Shown one piece after another: positions 39,043 to 48,889 of a stretch of DNA of 64,000 nucleotides; positions within the stretch are counted from its first letter, which is position 1, and each line of letters begins with the position of its first letter. The stretch lies in the NCBI RefSeq assembly GCF_001010285.1, contig NZ_CP011104.1:2170001-2234000 (forward strand), written 5' to 3'. The position numbers and the translations under genes are program-made. The notes beneath the pieces were generated by a model. It did no database searches. It saw only the letters and a program-made list of their open reading frames with translations, and was not told the origin of the DNA. This DNA comes from Photorhabdus thracensis. Lineage in GTDB: Bacteria > Pseudomonadota > Gammaproteobacteria > Enterobacterales > Enterobacteriaceae.

Positions 39043-40434
39043 TACTACAGCCGTAGATAGATATTGTGTCATAATGCGCCAAGTTCTCATGCCAACATAG
39101 CGAAAGATTCGATGCAAACACCGTTGACCCTGTGGACACAGGAGCTGGATACATTACACGCCCGTTTAGCTCCCCTGTTCAAGCGCTCCGAACCCCGACA
39201 GCGCAGTCTGGCCTACCTTAAGGGACTCCTCAGCAACGTCGAACGCAAGAACGGCTGGCAACTGGCTGAGTGGATGGGCGAAGCCACGCCTGACGGGGTA
39301 CAGCATCTGCTTGAACGTGCCTTGTGGGATGCCGACGCGGCCCGCGATATCTTGTGTGACTACGTTGTCGGCCACCTGCGGGATGACAACAGCGTGCTGA
39401 TTGTCGATGAGACCGGATTCATCAAGAAAGGGCAGTACTCCGCCGGCGTACAGCGCCAGTACAGCAGCACCGCCGGACGGGTGGAGAACAGCCAGATTGG
39501 CGTCTTCCTGTGCTATGCCGGCGGTGGGGGCAGTGCCTTCATTGACCGGGAGTTATATCTGCCCCGTCAGTGGGTTGATGACCCGCCACGGCGTGAGGCG
39601 GCGGGTATCCCCACGGAAGTGAAGTTTGCCACGAAACCCCAGCTGGCCCGCCGGATGCTTGAGCGGGCACTGGATGCCGGCGTCCCCTGTGGCTGGGTCG
39701 CGGGCGACAGTGTCTATGGCGGTGACCGCCGCCTGCGGGTCTGGCTGGAGTCGCGCCAACAGCCCTTTGTACTGGGCGTCGCCCGGAATGAGCCGCTGTG
39801 GTGGAAGGGACCGGTGTTCATGAGTGCGCAGGCCATCGCCAAATCGCTGACGCCCCGAGCCTGGAAGTGCCGGTCTGCGGGAACCGGCGCCAAAGGCGAA
39901 CGTCGATACGACTGGGCGTTTACCCCGCTGTGGCGCCTGCAATTAACGCGGGAAGAACGGCGTTTCGGTCACTACCTGCTCGTGCGTCGCAGTCGTGATG
40001 AGAAACAGGAATTAGCCTACTACGTGGTGTATGCCCCACGAAAGAAGGCGAAGCTCAAGACGCTGGCGCAGGTGGCGGGCCGGCGTTGGGAGATAGAGAC
40101 GGGTTTCGAAGCCACCAAGGGGGAGTGCGGTCTGGCGCAATACGAAGTGCGGCGCTGGCAGGGCTGGTATCGCCACATCACGCTGTCCTTGTTAGCCCAC
40201 GCGGTGCTGGTAGCCTTGCGGGTGCAGGAGAAAAAAAACGGTGCCGGGGCTGATTGCGTTGAGCGTCCCGGAGTTGCGCAGGCTACTATCACGACTGATG
40301 TGGAAAACCCAAGATGTCGTTGAACACATTCTGCATTGGTCTCTCTGGAGGCGGAGGCACCAGTACCGTGCTCAGCAGTGTCACTACCGTCGCAGAGGGG
40401 GGAGCCCACCCTCAGGATAAGTACGGCTGTAGTA
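39043..40434 (+). mobile_element. IS701-family insertion sequence, 1392 bp
   Basis: Ends TACTACAGCCGTA (left) and its inverted copy TACGGCTGTAGTA (right). The left flank is TTAG (39039-39042). The right TTAG is itself split: TTA (40435-40437) is followed by the next IS, and TTAG resumes at 41320-41323. Much richer in G+C than its surroundings. It interrupts the CDPS gene in the opposite orientation. Confidence 0.85.
39112..40323 (+). CDS. IS701-family transposase
   Basis: The 403-residue DDE transposase begins MQTPLTLWTQELDTLHARL. Key segments are LIVDETGFIKKG (first Asp), WVAGDSVYGGD (second Asp) and the C-terminal RRWEIETGFEATKGECGL with the catalytic glutamate. ATG 39112 is used; an earlier in-frame start would extend into the inverted end. 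The frame is open throughout, so it is probably active. High G+C indicates recent arrival. Confidence 0.9.
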   Translation: MQTPLTLWTQELDTLHARLAPLFKRSEPRQRSLAYLKGLLSNVERKNGWQLAEWMGEATPDGVQHLLERALWDADAARDILCDYVVGHLRDDNSVLIVDETGFIKKGQYSAGVQRQYSSTAGRVENSQIGVFLCYAGGGGSAFIDRELYLPRQWVDDPPRREAAGIPTEVKFATKPQLARRMLERALDAGVPCGWVAGDSVYGGDRRLRVWLESRQQPFVLGVARNEPLWWKGPVFMSAQAIAKSLTPRAWKCRSAGTGAKGERRYDWAFTPLWRLQLTREERRFGHYLLVRRSRDEKQELAYYVVYAPRKKAKLKTLAQVAGRRWEIETGFEATKGECGLAQYEVRRWQGWYRHITLSLLAHAVLVALRVQEKKNGAGADCVERPGVAQATITTDVENPRCR

Positions 40435-40437
40435 TTA

Positions 40438-41319
40438 GAGCCTATCCCAATAGGATTTTGTTCCAGACTATAATCCCGCAGGCAAAATGTAACATAGCTT
40501 CATAGTTTTCGACCTTCTTTTCCCATCGGATCAGTATCCGACGAAAGCGATTCATCCAGCTATGCGTCCTCTCGATAACCCATCTTTGAGCTTTAAAGTC
40601 CGTATTTTGGCAGGCATCTGATTCCTCCTTGCGAGACTGAATATGCGGCTCGTAATGCCGACTTCGTAGATAGTCTTTCAGCCATTTAGCATCATATCCC
40701 TTATCCAGACACAGCCTGACCTTTTTACCCGGCTTGCCTGTCTGAAGTGCATCGAGCGTATCTGCAACCAGTTTGATATCGTGCGTGTTTGCTGCGCCAA
40801 CAACGAGTGAAAGAGGAAGCCCGTTAGCCTCGGTCATGAGGCTGCGTTTTACGCCTTGTTTCCCTCTGTCTGTGGGGTTACGACCTGTTTTTTTGTCCCC
40901 GCTAAAGGGGATTTGGTCATGCAACCATCCAGTGATAACCACGACCAGTCGATGATCGCGAGGTGCTTGCAGGCCAGCAAACCGTTCTGCCAGAAGCGTT
41001 CAAAAACGCCGGCGTCACGCCATTCCTGAAAACGACGGTGAGCCGAACTTGACGAGCATATTCCTGTTGCATTCAGGGCATTCCATTGGCAGCCTGTTCT
41101 GAGCACAAAGAAGATGGCATCCATAGCGGCGCGGTTATCAACCCGTTTGCGATGTGTACCTAGCGGATGCTGAGTTTTATGTTCGGGGATAAGTGGCATC
41201 ATTTTTTCCCAAAGCTCATCACTGAGCCGCCATTTGTTGTTTGTCATACTCTCTATACCTTCAGAAATTATCCGTTCTAGAATATTATACAACATGACAA
41301 TTCCTTTTGGGATAGGTTC
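40438..41319 (-). mobile_element. IS5-family (IS427-like) element, 882 bp
   Basis: Inverted ends GAGCCTATCCCAATAGGA and GAACCTATCCCAAAAGGA, flanked by TTA repeats (40435-40437, 41320-41322). It sits exactly in the right-hand target duplication of the IS701-family element, so it arrived later. The same ends and TTA target bound the two MITEs at 15.8 and 33.5 kb. Confidence 0.9.
40442..41247 (-). CDS. IS427-like transposase (two frames)
   Basis: Two overlapping frames encode one DDE transposase. The first (41247-40849) begins MTNNKWRLSDELWEKMMPLI and carries the first catalytic Asp in LAIIDWSWLSLDG. The second (ending 40442) has LCLDKGYDAKWL and RWVIERTHSWMNRFRR with the remaining acids. A run of seven A on the coding strand (40888-40894) lies where GTKK changes to the GRNPTDRGKQG frame, the usual ribosomal frameshift site for this group. 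Confidence 0.88.
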
Positions 41320-41322
41320 TTA

Positions 41323-41633
41323 GCATTCTCAGCTCCACTAGCAACTAAAAGGCGTGAAGCTTCACGTTCACAAGGTAACAATATGTCAACTTGTCGGAAA
41401 TAATGACTTGACCACTGAATAAGGTCCACTACATAGTCCTTTGAAAAACGTGAGTTAAAGGGGCTTATCCCTATTAGCGCGTGATCACCTTTTTGAATAA
41501 TTTGGTCACAACGAGAGGTTTCACCTTGGACAGTAAATGATGGTGAATTCTCGTGTAGCAATGTTGAATGGACTGGTAATATTTGATTGTTCGTTTCTTT
41601 TAAATATTTTTTTTCAGTAGATAACATTTCCAT
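41323..41633 (-). pseudogene. Cyclodipeptide synthase, N-terminal fragment
   Basis: About 104 residues from MEMLSTEKKYLKE to LVASGAENA. HALIGISPFNSRFSKDYV aligns with AlbC HALIGISAGNSYF, placing the nucleophilic serine at residue 57 and the NYH-type Asn at 60. QWSSHYFRQVDILLP then follows the family pattern. CDPSs use two aminoacyl-tRNAs to make a cyclodipeptide. Photorhabdus Plu0297 is a characterised member, probably the intact orthologue. The two fragments belong to one gene broken by an IS701-family element and an IS427-like element. Confidence 0.87.
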
Positions 41634-41725
41634 TGACTTTCCATTTTTTAATGTAATCCTACATAATCTTGGTATAAATTGTTTAATTTTTATATAGACT
41701 TATTACATCTCCATTGAAATATTTA

Positions 41726-41852
41726 TATACCCGTCATCTTTCACGCTGCCTCTTTGTTGGCTGCACTCACTCACCCCGGTCACATAGTTATCTATGCTCC
41801 CGGGGATTCGTTCCCTTGCCGTCGCGATGCATCTTGAAATCCATAGGGTATA
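41726..41852. repeat. ERIC repeat, copy 2 (127 bp)
   Basis: Same orientation as copy 1 and exactly 127 bp. It lies upstream of the CDPS gene. Between it and copy 3 (41853-42581) the DNA is AT-rich, contains a GTTGT-TCGG-ACAAC hairpin near 42060, and has no gene I can support. Confidence 0.9.
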
Positions 41853-42581
41853 CATAAATTTGATCTAACTTAATCTCGTAAAAATGTCAAAAACTATCGA
41901 AAGTCAGAGTTAGATAAATCACATTTCGAGCCGATAAACGAATTGATGTTAAATGAGTCTTTATCAATTCAGGTTGCTGTTGAAAAAGTGAGAAGAAAAT
42001 CGGATATAAAAATGCATCGTCACCCTTGAGGACAAGACTGCATTTTCTAATAAGAAGGTTGTTCGGACAACAACGTTTAATGCTGTATTTTTAACTTTAC
42101 GTCGATATGATTCGCCCGTAAAATTATCCGCTTTGGTAGATAAATTCAATAGTTAAAGAAAAAATAATTAAAAAAACATATACAAATTCCGCTATTTAAC
42201 TTGAGGTTTGTTGAATCTTTTGTGCCAATAATTCCTGTATAAAAGTTACGTATATACTAATGATGACATGGTGTAAAAATAACATTTAATTACTATCAAT
42301 GGTATTTAATGTTATCTTTATAACATTAATTTTATGATAAATAAGACTTGGTTTGTTTATCTGAGGAATATCTCTCATTCATTAAATGACTTGTTTGAAA
42401 AAACATAAGAATGGTGTATGAATATTATCTTCTATGAACATCAAATGGAATGTAAATGTGAAATTAAATGACATAGGCAGCACAGTTTTACTCGAAATTA
42501 ATAAGTTTAAAATAAACGGTAATCGAGTATTTTCGAAGTGTGAATATCAAAATTCTATAAGTAGACATAAAGATAGGAATA

Positions 42582-42708
42582 TATACCCTATGGATTTCAA
42601 GATGCATCGCGACGGCAAGGGAACGAATCCCTGGGAGCATAGGTAACTATGTGACCGGGGTGAGCGAGCGCAGCCAACAAAGAGGCAACTTGAAAGATGA
42701 CGGGTATA
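42582..42708. repeat. ERIC repeat, copy 3 (127 bp, inverted)
   Basis: Inverse orientation to copies 1 and 2, from TATACCCTATGGATTTCAAG to CGGGTATA. It ends 16 bp before the exporter gene. Confidence 0.9.
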
Positions 42709-42724
42709 GAATAATAGGTGATAT

Positions 42725-43654
42725 ATGTCTTCATATAATGGCGTAATATATGGGGTTATTTTTTGCCTCATCAGTGCAGCATTTGATGTGTTTGTGGCGT
42801 ATTTAACACAATCGATAAATTCAGCTATTGTTATCTTTTATTGCTTTATATCATCTACTTTATTATTTATGATGATAAGTATTTTCAAAGGGATTGATCA
42901 ATTAATTGTGAAGGTCCGCAAGAACACCTTATTGGTGTTAATTGTTAATATCTCAATTCTATTAAATTGGGGGGGATTAATCATTTCGCTACGTTTTCTT
43001 GAGCCTGCAATAGTGGGTGTCGCTTCAGTGGCTTGTGGCCCTGCGATAACAATCCTCCTTTCATCTTTTATCGATAAAGATGAGGCAAAAACAGAAAAAT
43101 TAGAAGTCGTCATATCTTGGTTAGTTCTCATTGGGGTAGGTGTGATGCTAGTGAATACATTTTTAGGAAATAGTGGATTATCATCAACCTCAACTCAGGA
43201 TAGGATTATTGGTATTGTTAGTGTGATAATTGGTGCTGTAGGAACGGTATTATACACTATTTCTTCTAAGAAATTATTCAAGGAAAAATGGCAAACATAT
43301 GAGATATTGTCTGTTAGAAGTATCTTAATGGTGATACTTTCATTTTGTTATATTTCACTATCCGATGTTTCTCTTAGTTTGAATATTGATCTGATTCTTC
43401 CGATGTTGATTCTTGTTGCTGTCGGGCACTTACTTCCAATCTATCTCGTACTGAAGGCAATTAATGCCATTACTCCCCTTCATATCTCTTTATTATTTTT
43501 ACTGATACCTGTATTTACGATTCTTTTTCAATATCTTGATTCACGCATAGCGTTTTCTGTTGAAAGTTTGATTGCAGCTTCGGTTATAGTTTCTTTATTA
43601 ATTATTCTTGGAGTGAGCAAGATAAAAAAGACAAAAGGGTATAATGAGGTATAA
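42725..43654 (+). CDS. EamA/DMT-superfamily exporter
   Basis: The 309-residue protein has about ten hydrophobic helices in two related halves, typical of drug/metabolite transporters (EamA domains). Examples are GVIFCLISAAFDVFVAYL, FLEPAIVGVASVACGPAI and, in the second half, IISVIIGAVGTVLYTI-type and AITPLHISLLFLLIPVFTIL helices. It ends in a basic tail (KIKKTKG). It is divergent from the CDPS-P450 pair and low in G+C like them. Export of the cyclodipeptide product would be a reasonable guess, unproven. Confidence 0.75.
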   Translation: MSSYNGVIYGVIFCLISAAFDVFVAYLTQSINSAIVIFYCFISSTLLFMMISIFKGIDQLIVKVRKNTLLVLIVNISILLNWGGLIISLRFLEPAIVGVASVACGPAITILLSSFIDKDEAKTEKLEVVISWLVLIGVGVMLVNTFLGNSGLSSTSTQDRIIGIVSVIIGAVGTVLYTISSKKLFKEKWQTYEILSVRSILMVILSFCYISLSDVSLSLNIDLILPMLILVAVGHLLPIYLVLKAINAITPLHISLLFLLIPVFTILFQYLDSRIAFSVESLIAASVIVSLLIILGVSKIKKTKGYNEV

Positions 43655-44208
43655 ATAGACAAAATAGTTCGCCGCTATCCTGTGTGACGATGGTAAGACG
43701 ATGGTAAATAGTATTAATAGCGATCTGATAATGACAACGGTCATTAATTTACTAGTTAATCATTAATGAAACCAGAAGCGATGAAAAGTAGATAAACTAG
43801 TAACAGGTTTTTGTATTTATTTATATTATTAATGTTATATTTATTTGACTTACTTTTCAGGTGCCGACTTTATTCGGCGCACAGCATTTTATGCCAGTTA
43901 TCATCTTTTTCACTGAAATAATCGTTTACTAATTAATCAAACAACCACAATTTTTGCGCACAGGTTAATAGCGATTAATCCTGTAGTCATGGTCTTTTTA
44001 TGGTCTTTTTGTCTATAAAATGTGCTCGCTGTCATGTTTTTGTGCTAACTATGTTAATTATTAGTTTCCTTTGTGTTTTCCTGTTGTTTATGACATCTGT
44101 TGAGATCTTATTGACGCAAGAGACAACAGTTGTTTAATTGATAAGCTGAAAATAATAAACAAAACCTAAACAGCGCAGTTTCTGACAGAAAGTGCAGATT
44201 CTGACTGT
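43655..44208. other. Intergenic upstream of dppA
   Basis: 550 bp of AT-rich DNA with no supported gene. It should contain the dpp promoter and a long leader. Confidence 0.5.
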
Positions 44209-44226
44209 ACACAACACCACCACAAA
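44209..44226 (+). promoter_or_regulatory. CA-rich leader site, probable GcvB target
   Basis: ACACAACACCACCACAAA directly precedes the dppA ribosome site TGGAG. In enteric bacteria the GU-rich region of sRNA GcvB pairs with such CA-rich sites and represses dppA. GcvB itself is not in the window. Confidence 0.55.
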
Positions 44227-44240
44227 TGGAGTGCAAGAAA

Positions 44241-45848
44241 ATGACAACTTTCTCTAAAGGGGCGAAGTTATTGAAGCTAGGGGTCAGCTTAGTTGCATTG
44301 GCAGTCACCGCCAGCGTTCAGGCAAAAACATTGGTTTACTGTTCCGAAGGCTCACCGGAAGGCTTTAATCCACAACTGTTCACCGCTGGCACAACTTATG
44401 ATGCCAGCTCCAGACCACTGTATAACCGTTTGGTTGAGTTCAAAACAGGTACAACTGAAATTATCCCGAGCCTGGCTGAAAAATGGGATATTAGCGATGA
44501 CGGTAAAGTTTACATTTTTCATCTGCGCAAAGGTGTTAAGTGGCACGATAGCAAAGACTTCAAACCAAGCCGAGAATTTAATGCTGATGATGTGATCTAC
44601 ACTTTCATGCGGCAAAAAGATGCAAACCACCCATACCACAAGGTGTCAGGCGGCAGCTATGAATATTTCATTGGCATGGGTATGAGTGAGATGATCAATA
44701 AGGTTGAAAAAGTAGATGATTATACTGTGCGGATTGAACTGAGCCGCCCGGAAGCACCATTCCTGGCTGATTTAGGTATGGATTTCGCTTCTATTATGTC
44801 AGCAGAATATGCAGATAAGATGATGAAAGCCGGTACGCCAGAGAAAGTCGATCTAAATCCGATTGGTACAGGCCCGTTCCAGTTGGTGCAATATCAGAAA
44901 GATTCTCGCATTCTGTATAAAGCCTTCAAAGAATACTGGGGAGATAAAGCCAAAATTGACCGGCTAGTTTTCTCTATTACTCCTGATGCATCCGTTCGTT
45001 ATGCAAAATTGCAGAAAAACGAATGTCAGATCATGCCATATCCAAATCCGGCGGATATTGCCCGCATGAAACAGGATAAAGATATCGTTTTGCTGGAACA
45101 GCCTGGCCTGAATGTCGGTTATGTCGCTTTTAACGTCACTAAAAAGCCATTGGATAACGTCAAAGTTCGTCAAGCGTTGACGATGGCAGTCAATAAAGAC
45201 GCTATCGTTGAAGCGGTTTATCAGGGCGCGGGTCAGAAAGCCAAAAATCTGATCCCACCAACCATGTGGGGTTACGACAATGATCTTAAAGATTATCAGT
45301 ACGATCCAGAAAAAGCGAAACAGCTCCTAAAAGAAGCAGGGATGGGAAGTGGTTTTACCATTGATCTGTGGGCAATGCCGGTACAGCGTCCATACAACCC
45401 GAATGCCCGTCGTATGGCTGAAATGGTCCAGGCTGACTGGGGAAAAATTGGTGTTAAGGCCAAAATTGTCAGCTATGAGTGGGGAGAATATTTAAAGCGA
45501 GCTAAAGATGGCGAGCATCAAATTGTCATGATGGGTTGGACGGGAGACAATGGTGATCCAGATAACTTCTTCGCAACTTTGTTTAGCTGTGCAGCCAAAG
45601 AGCGAGGTTCCAACTACTCTAAATGGTGTTACAAACCGTTTGAAGATGTTATTCAGCCAGCCCGAATCGTTGCTGAGCATGCTAAACGTGTTGAGCTTTA
45701 TAAACAGGCTCAGGTTGTGATGCACGAACAGGTTCCGGCCCTGATTGTGGCTCATTCCACGGTGTATGAACCTATCCGTAAAGAGGTCAAAGGTTACGTC
45801 GTTGATCCTCTAGGCAGACATATTTTCAGCAACGTGTCTCTCGAATAA
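44241..45848 (+). CDS. dppA: Dipeptide-binding protein DppA
   Basis: This 535-residue periplasmic binding protein equals the E. coli length. The signal peptide ends at ASVQA, followed by KTLVYCSEGSPEGFNPQLF. The SBP_bac_5 signature LAEKWDISDDGKVYIFHLRKGVKWHD and the ligand-pocket GWTGDNGDPDNFF are present. It delivers dipeptides (and haem in E. coli) to DppBCDF. ATG 44241 is preferred because TGGAG lies 10 bp upstream; the ATG at 44226 overlaps the CA-rich site. Confidence 0.97.
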   Translation: MTTFSKGAKLLKLGVSLVALAVTASVQAKTLVYCSEGSPEGFNPQLFTAGTTYDASSRPLYNRLVEFKTGTTEIIPSLAEKWDISDDGKVYIFHLRKGVKWHDSKDFKPSREFNADDVIYTFMRQKDANHPYHKVSGGSYEYFIGMGMSEMINKVEKVDDYTVRIELSRPEAPFLADLGMDFASIMSAEYADKMMKAGTPEKVDLNPIGTGPFQLVQYQKDSRILYKAFKEYWGDKAKIDRLVFSITPDASVRYAKLQKNECQIMPYPNPADIARMKQDKDIVLLEQPGLNVGYVAFNVTKKPLDNVKVRQALTMAVNKDAIVEAVYQGAGQKAKNLIPPTMWGYDNDLKDYQYDPEKAKQLLKEAGMGSGFTIDLWAMPVQRPYNPNARRMAEMVQADWGKIGVKAKIVSYEWGEYLKRAKDGEHQIVMMGWTGDNGDPDNFFATLFSCAAKERGSNYSKWCYKPFEDVIQPARIVAEHAKRVELYKQAQVVMHEQVPALIVAHSTVYEPIRKEVKGYVVDPLGRHIFSNVSLE

Positions 45849-45887
45849 TCCTGTTCTGACTTAAGGTGTTGATTAAATTGTGAGCCA

Positions 45888-45909
45888 AAGGGGGAAAGTC
45901 CTCCCCCTT
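45888..45909 (+). terminator. dppA-dppB intergenic hairpin
   Basis: AAGGGGGA-AAGTCC-TCCCCCTT has no T-run. It probably protects the dppA message and lowers expression of dppBCDF relative to the binding protein. Confidence 0.6.
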
Positions 45910-45966
45910 ATCAAGCCAAACGGCCTGAGAGCTGTAACCGGCATTTAAAGAAAGAGAGTTCGGGAT

Positions 45967-46986
45967 ATGTTGCAGTTCATACTCCGACGTCTGGGGTTGG
46001 TAATCCCAACGTTTATTGGCATTACTTTACTGACTTTTGCTTTTGTCCATATGATCCCCGGCGATCCGGTGACCATTATGGCCGGGGAACGTGGAATATC
46101 GGCTGAGCGCTATGCCCAGCTAATGGCCGAAATGGGGTTGGATAAACCACTTTGGCAGCAATACTTTCATTATGTAAGTAATGTGTTACATGGTGATCTT
46201 GGTATCTCCATGAAAAGTCGTATCTCTGTGTGGGAAGAGTTTGTTCCCCGTTTCAAGGCAACTCTTGAACTGGGGATATGCGCGATGTTGTTCGCTATTG
46301 CTGTCGGTATTCCTGTTGGTGTCCTGGCGGCAGTAAAGCGAGGTTCTGTTTTTGATCATACTGCGATAGGCATTTCTCTAACCGGATACTCTATGCCGAT
46401 CTTCTGGTGGGGGATCATGTTGATCATGCTGGTTTCTGTTCAGTTGGATCTGACACCGGTATCTGGTCGGATAAGCGACAGTGTTTTCCTTGATGACAGT
46501 TATCCGCTAACGGGTTTTATGCTAATCGACACACTATTCTGGGGTGAAACTGGTGATTTTAAAGATGCGGTGATGCATATCATTTTGCCTGCCGTTGTCT
46601 TGGGGACGATTCCACTGGCGGTGATTGTCCGTATGACCCGATCTTCTATGTTGGAAGTACTAGGTGAAGATTATATCCGTACTGCACGCGCTAAAGGTTT
46701 GAGTCGTATTCGTGTGATTGTGGTCCATGGGCTTCGCAATGCATTGCTGCCGGTTGTCACCGTTATCGGCTTGCAGGTGGGCATTATGCTGGCGGGGGCT
46801 ATCTTGACTGAAACTATTTTCTCTTGGCCGGGGCTTGGACGCTGGCTGATCGATGCCCTTCAACGCCGGGATTATCCGGTGGTTCAGGGAGGCGTATTAC
46901 TGGTGGCGATCATGATCATCTTGGTTAACCTGATAGTTGACTTGTTATACGGCATCGTTAACCCGCGTATCCGGCATAAGAAATAG
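45967..46986 (+). CDS. dppB: Dipeptide ABC permease DppB
   Basis: The 339-residue inner-membrane permease (same length as E. coli) starts MLQFILRRLGLVIPTFIGIT and has HMIPGDPV, the usual N-terminal helix. The EAA loop is EDYIRTARAKGLSRIRVIVVHGLRNALLP. It pairs with DppC to form the channel. ATG 45967 follows AGAGAGTTCGGGAT. Confidence 0.97.
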   Translation: MLQFILRRLGLVIPTFIGITLLTFAFVHMIPGDPVTIMAGERGISAERYAQLMAEMGLDKPLWQQYFHYVSNVLHGDLGISMKSRISVWEEFVPRFKATLELGICAMLFAIAVGIPVGVLAAVKRGSVFDHTAIGISLTGYSMPIFWWGIMLIMLVSVQLDLTPVSGRISDSVFLDDSYPLTGFMLIDTLFWGETGDFKDAVMHIILPAVVLGTIPLAVIVRMTRSSMLEVLGEDYIRTARAKGLSRIRVIVVHGLRNALLPVVTVIGLQVGIMLAGAILTETIFSWPGLGRWLIDALQRRDYPVVQGGVLLVAIMIILVNLIVDLLYGIVNPRIRHKK

Positions 46987-46996
46987 GGAGCACATT

Positions 46997-47896
46997 ATGT
47001 CTCAAGTGACTGAGCCTGCAAACAGTGCGCCTAAGATTATGACGCCGATGCAGGAGTTCTGGTATTACTTTAAGCGCAATAAGGGGGCCGTTGCTGGCTT
47101 GGTTTATATTGTGCTGATGTTGTTGGTTGCTCTGTTGGCTGGGGTGCTTGCCCCACACGGTGCGGCTGAACAGTTCCGCGATTCTTTGCTGACGCCACCG
47201 GCATGGCAGGAAGGGGGAAGTTGGCAGTTTATTCTGGGTACTGATGATGTTGGGCGTGATTTACTTTCACGTCTGATGTACGGCGCTCGGCTTTCATTGC
47301 TGGTAGGTTGTCTGGTGGTGGTGCTATCCCTGTTGATGGGGGTTGTTCTGGGAGTGCTGGCGGGTTATTTCGGTGGTGTGGTGGATATTATCATCATGCG
47401 TATCGTTGATATTATGCTGGCATTGCCAAGCCTGTTGCTGGCTTTGGTGCTGGTGGCGATATTTGGGCCATCCATTGTCAATGCTTCACTGGCGTTGACC
47501 TTTGTGTCTCTGCCACATTACATCCGTTTAACTCGCGCTGCGGTGTTGGTAGAAGTTAACCGTGACTATGTGACGGCTTCACAGGTGGCGGGAGCGGGTT
47601 CCATGCGCCAGATGTTTATCAATATCCTGCCTAACTGTCTGGCGCCACTGATTGTGCAGGCTTCTCTGGGTTTTTCTAATGCCATTCTTGATATGGCTGC
47701 TTTGGGTTTTCTGGGGATGGGGGCGCAGCCACCCACGCCGGAATGGGGGACAATGCTGTCTGATGTATTGCAGTTTGCACAAAGTGCCTGGTGGGTGGTG
47801 ACGTTCCCCGGGGTGGCGATTCTGCTGACAGTGTTGGCGTTTAACCTGATGGGTGACGGTTTGCGTGATGCACTTGATCCTAAACTCAAGCAGTAG
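46997..47896 (+). CDS. dppC: Dipeptide ABC permease DppC
   Basis: The 300-residue second permease (E. coli 300) has an N-terminal cytoplasmic segment, then FKRNKGAVAGLVYIVLMLLVALLA. LGTDDVGRDLLSRLMYGARLSL and the EAA-loop DYVTASQVAGAGSMRQMFINILPN are family motifs. ATG 46997 after GGGAGCACATT is used, 10 bp beyond dppB. Confidence 0.97.
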   Translation: MSQVTEPANSAPKIMTPMQEFWYYFKRNKGAVAGLVYIVLMLLVALLAGVLAPHGAAEQFRDSLLTPPAWQEGGSWQFILGTDDVGRDLLSRLMYGARLSLLVGCLVVVLSLLMGVVLGVLAGYFGGVVDIIIMRIVDIMLALPSLLLALVLVAIFGPSIVNASLALTFVSLPHYIRLTRAAVLVEVNRDYVTASQVAGAGSMRQMFINILPNCLAPLIVQASLGFSNAILDMAALGFLGMGAQPPTPEWGTMLSDVLQFAQSAWWVVTFPGVAILLTVLAFNLMGDGLRDALDPKLKQ

Positions 47897-47908
47897 TGAG
47901 GTGGCGAA

Positions 47909-48889
47909 ATGGCACTGTTAAATGTAGAAAAATTATCAGTTCACTTCGGAGACGAAGAGGCACCATTCCGCGCTGTTGATCGCATCAGTTACCGGGTGGA
48001 GCAAGGGCAGGTTGTCGGGATTGTTGGAGAATCGGGTTCAGGTAAATCGGTTAGTTCATTGGCTGTAATGGGATTGATTGATTATCCGGGTAGAGTGATG
48101 GCTGACAAACTGGAATTTAACCAGCGTGATCTGACCAAAATTTCCGAACAAGAACGTCGCCAACTGGTTGGTGCGGAAGTGGCAATGATCTTCCAAGATC
48201 CGATGACCAGCTTGAATCCCTGTTATACCGTTGGGTTTCAGATTATGGAAGCGCTGAAAGTGCATCAAGGTGGCAATCGTCGTACTCGCCGCCAGCGGGC
48301 AATTGATCTATTGACTTTGGTCGGTATCCCTGATCCTGCATCGCGTCTGGATGTGTATCCGCACCAATTATCGGGTGGTATGAGTCAACGGGTCATGATC
48401 GCAATGGCGATTGCTTGCCGGCCAAAATTACTGATTGCTGATGAACCGACAACCGCTTTAGATGTCACCATTCAGGCGCAGGTTATTGAACTGTTGTTGG
48501 AGTTGCAACAACGGGAAAATATGGCGCTAATATTAATCACCCATGACCTGGCATTGGTTGCAGAGGCCGCTCATCACATTATTGTGATGTATGCCGGGCA
48601 GGTGGTGGAATCCGCCAAGGCATCGGAAATCTTCCGGGCACCACGTCATCCGTATACTCAGGCGTTGCTCCGGGCATTACCTGAATTTGCTACGGATAAA
48701 TCCCGTCTTGCTTCTTTACCGGGTGTTGTGCCGGGGAAATATGACCGGCCTATCGGGTGTTTACTGAATCCACGTTGTCCATATGCAAATGACCATTGTC
48801 GTCAGGTGGAACCGGAATTAAGAACGGTAGGAGAACGTCAGGTGAAATGCCATATACCGTTGGATGATGCGGGGAGGCCGACAGTATGA
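47909..48889 (+). CDS. dppD: Dipeptide ABC ATPase DppD
   Basis: This 326-residue ATPase has Walker [10 protein letters not shown]-loop [10 protein letters not shown], signature LSGGMSQR, Walker [13 protein letters not shown] and the H-loop ITHD. The C-terminal oligopeptide-transporter extension has the cysteines seen in DppD/OppD ([15 protein letters not shown]), known in some members to bind an Fe-S cluster. It overlaps dppF by 4 bp. Confidence 0.97.
   Translation: MALLNVEKLSVHFGDEEAPFRAVDRISYRVEQGQVVGIVGESGSGKSVSSLAVMGLIDYPGRVMADKLEFNQRDLTKISEQERRQLVGAEVAMIFQDPMTSLNPCYTVGFQIMEALKVHQGGNRRTRRQRAIDLLTLVGIPDPASRLDVYPHQLSGGMSQRVMIAMAIACRPKLLIADEPTTALDVTIQAQVIELLLELQQRENMALILITHDLALVAEAAHHIIVMYAGQVVESAKASEIFRAPRHPYTQALLRALPEFATDKSRLASLPGVVPGKYDRPIGCLLNPRCPYANDHCRQVEPELRTVGERQVKCHIPLDDAGRPTV

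Noticed and set aside
42434-42646. A 70-codon plus-strand frame before the exporter
   Set aside because: Most of it lies inside the ERIC repeat; it has no protein-like features.
35694-42708. ERIC copies as new mobile elements
   Set aside because: Length of 127 bp and core sequence identify them as the known ERIC/IRU repeat.
33808-43654. A genomic island integrated at tRNA-Pro
   Set aside because: The position is suggestive, but I saw no integrase and no second copy of the tRNA 3' end, so island boundaries are not supported.
44226-44240. Upstream ATG of dppA as the start
   Set aside because: It would place the start within the CA-rich leader and remove the ribosome site; ATG 44241 gives the E. 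coli length.
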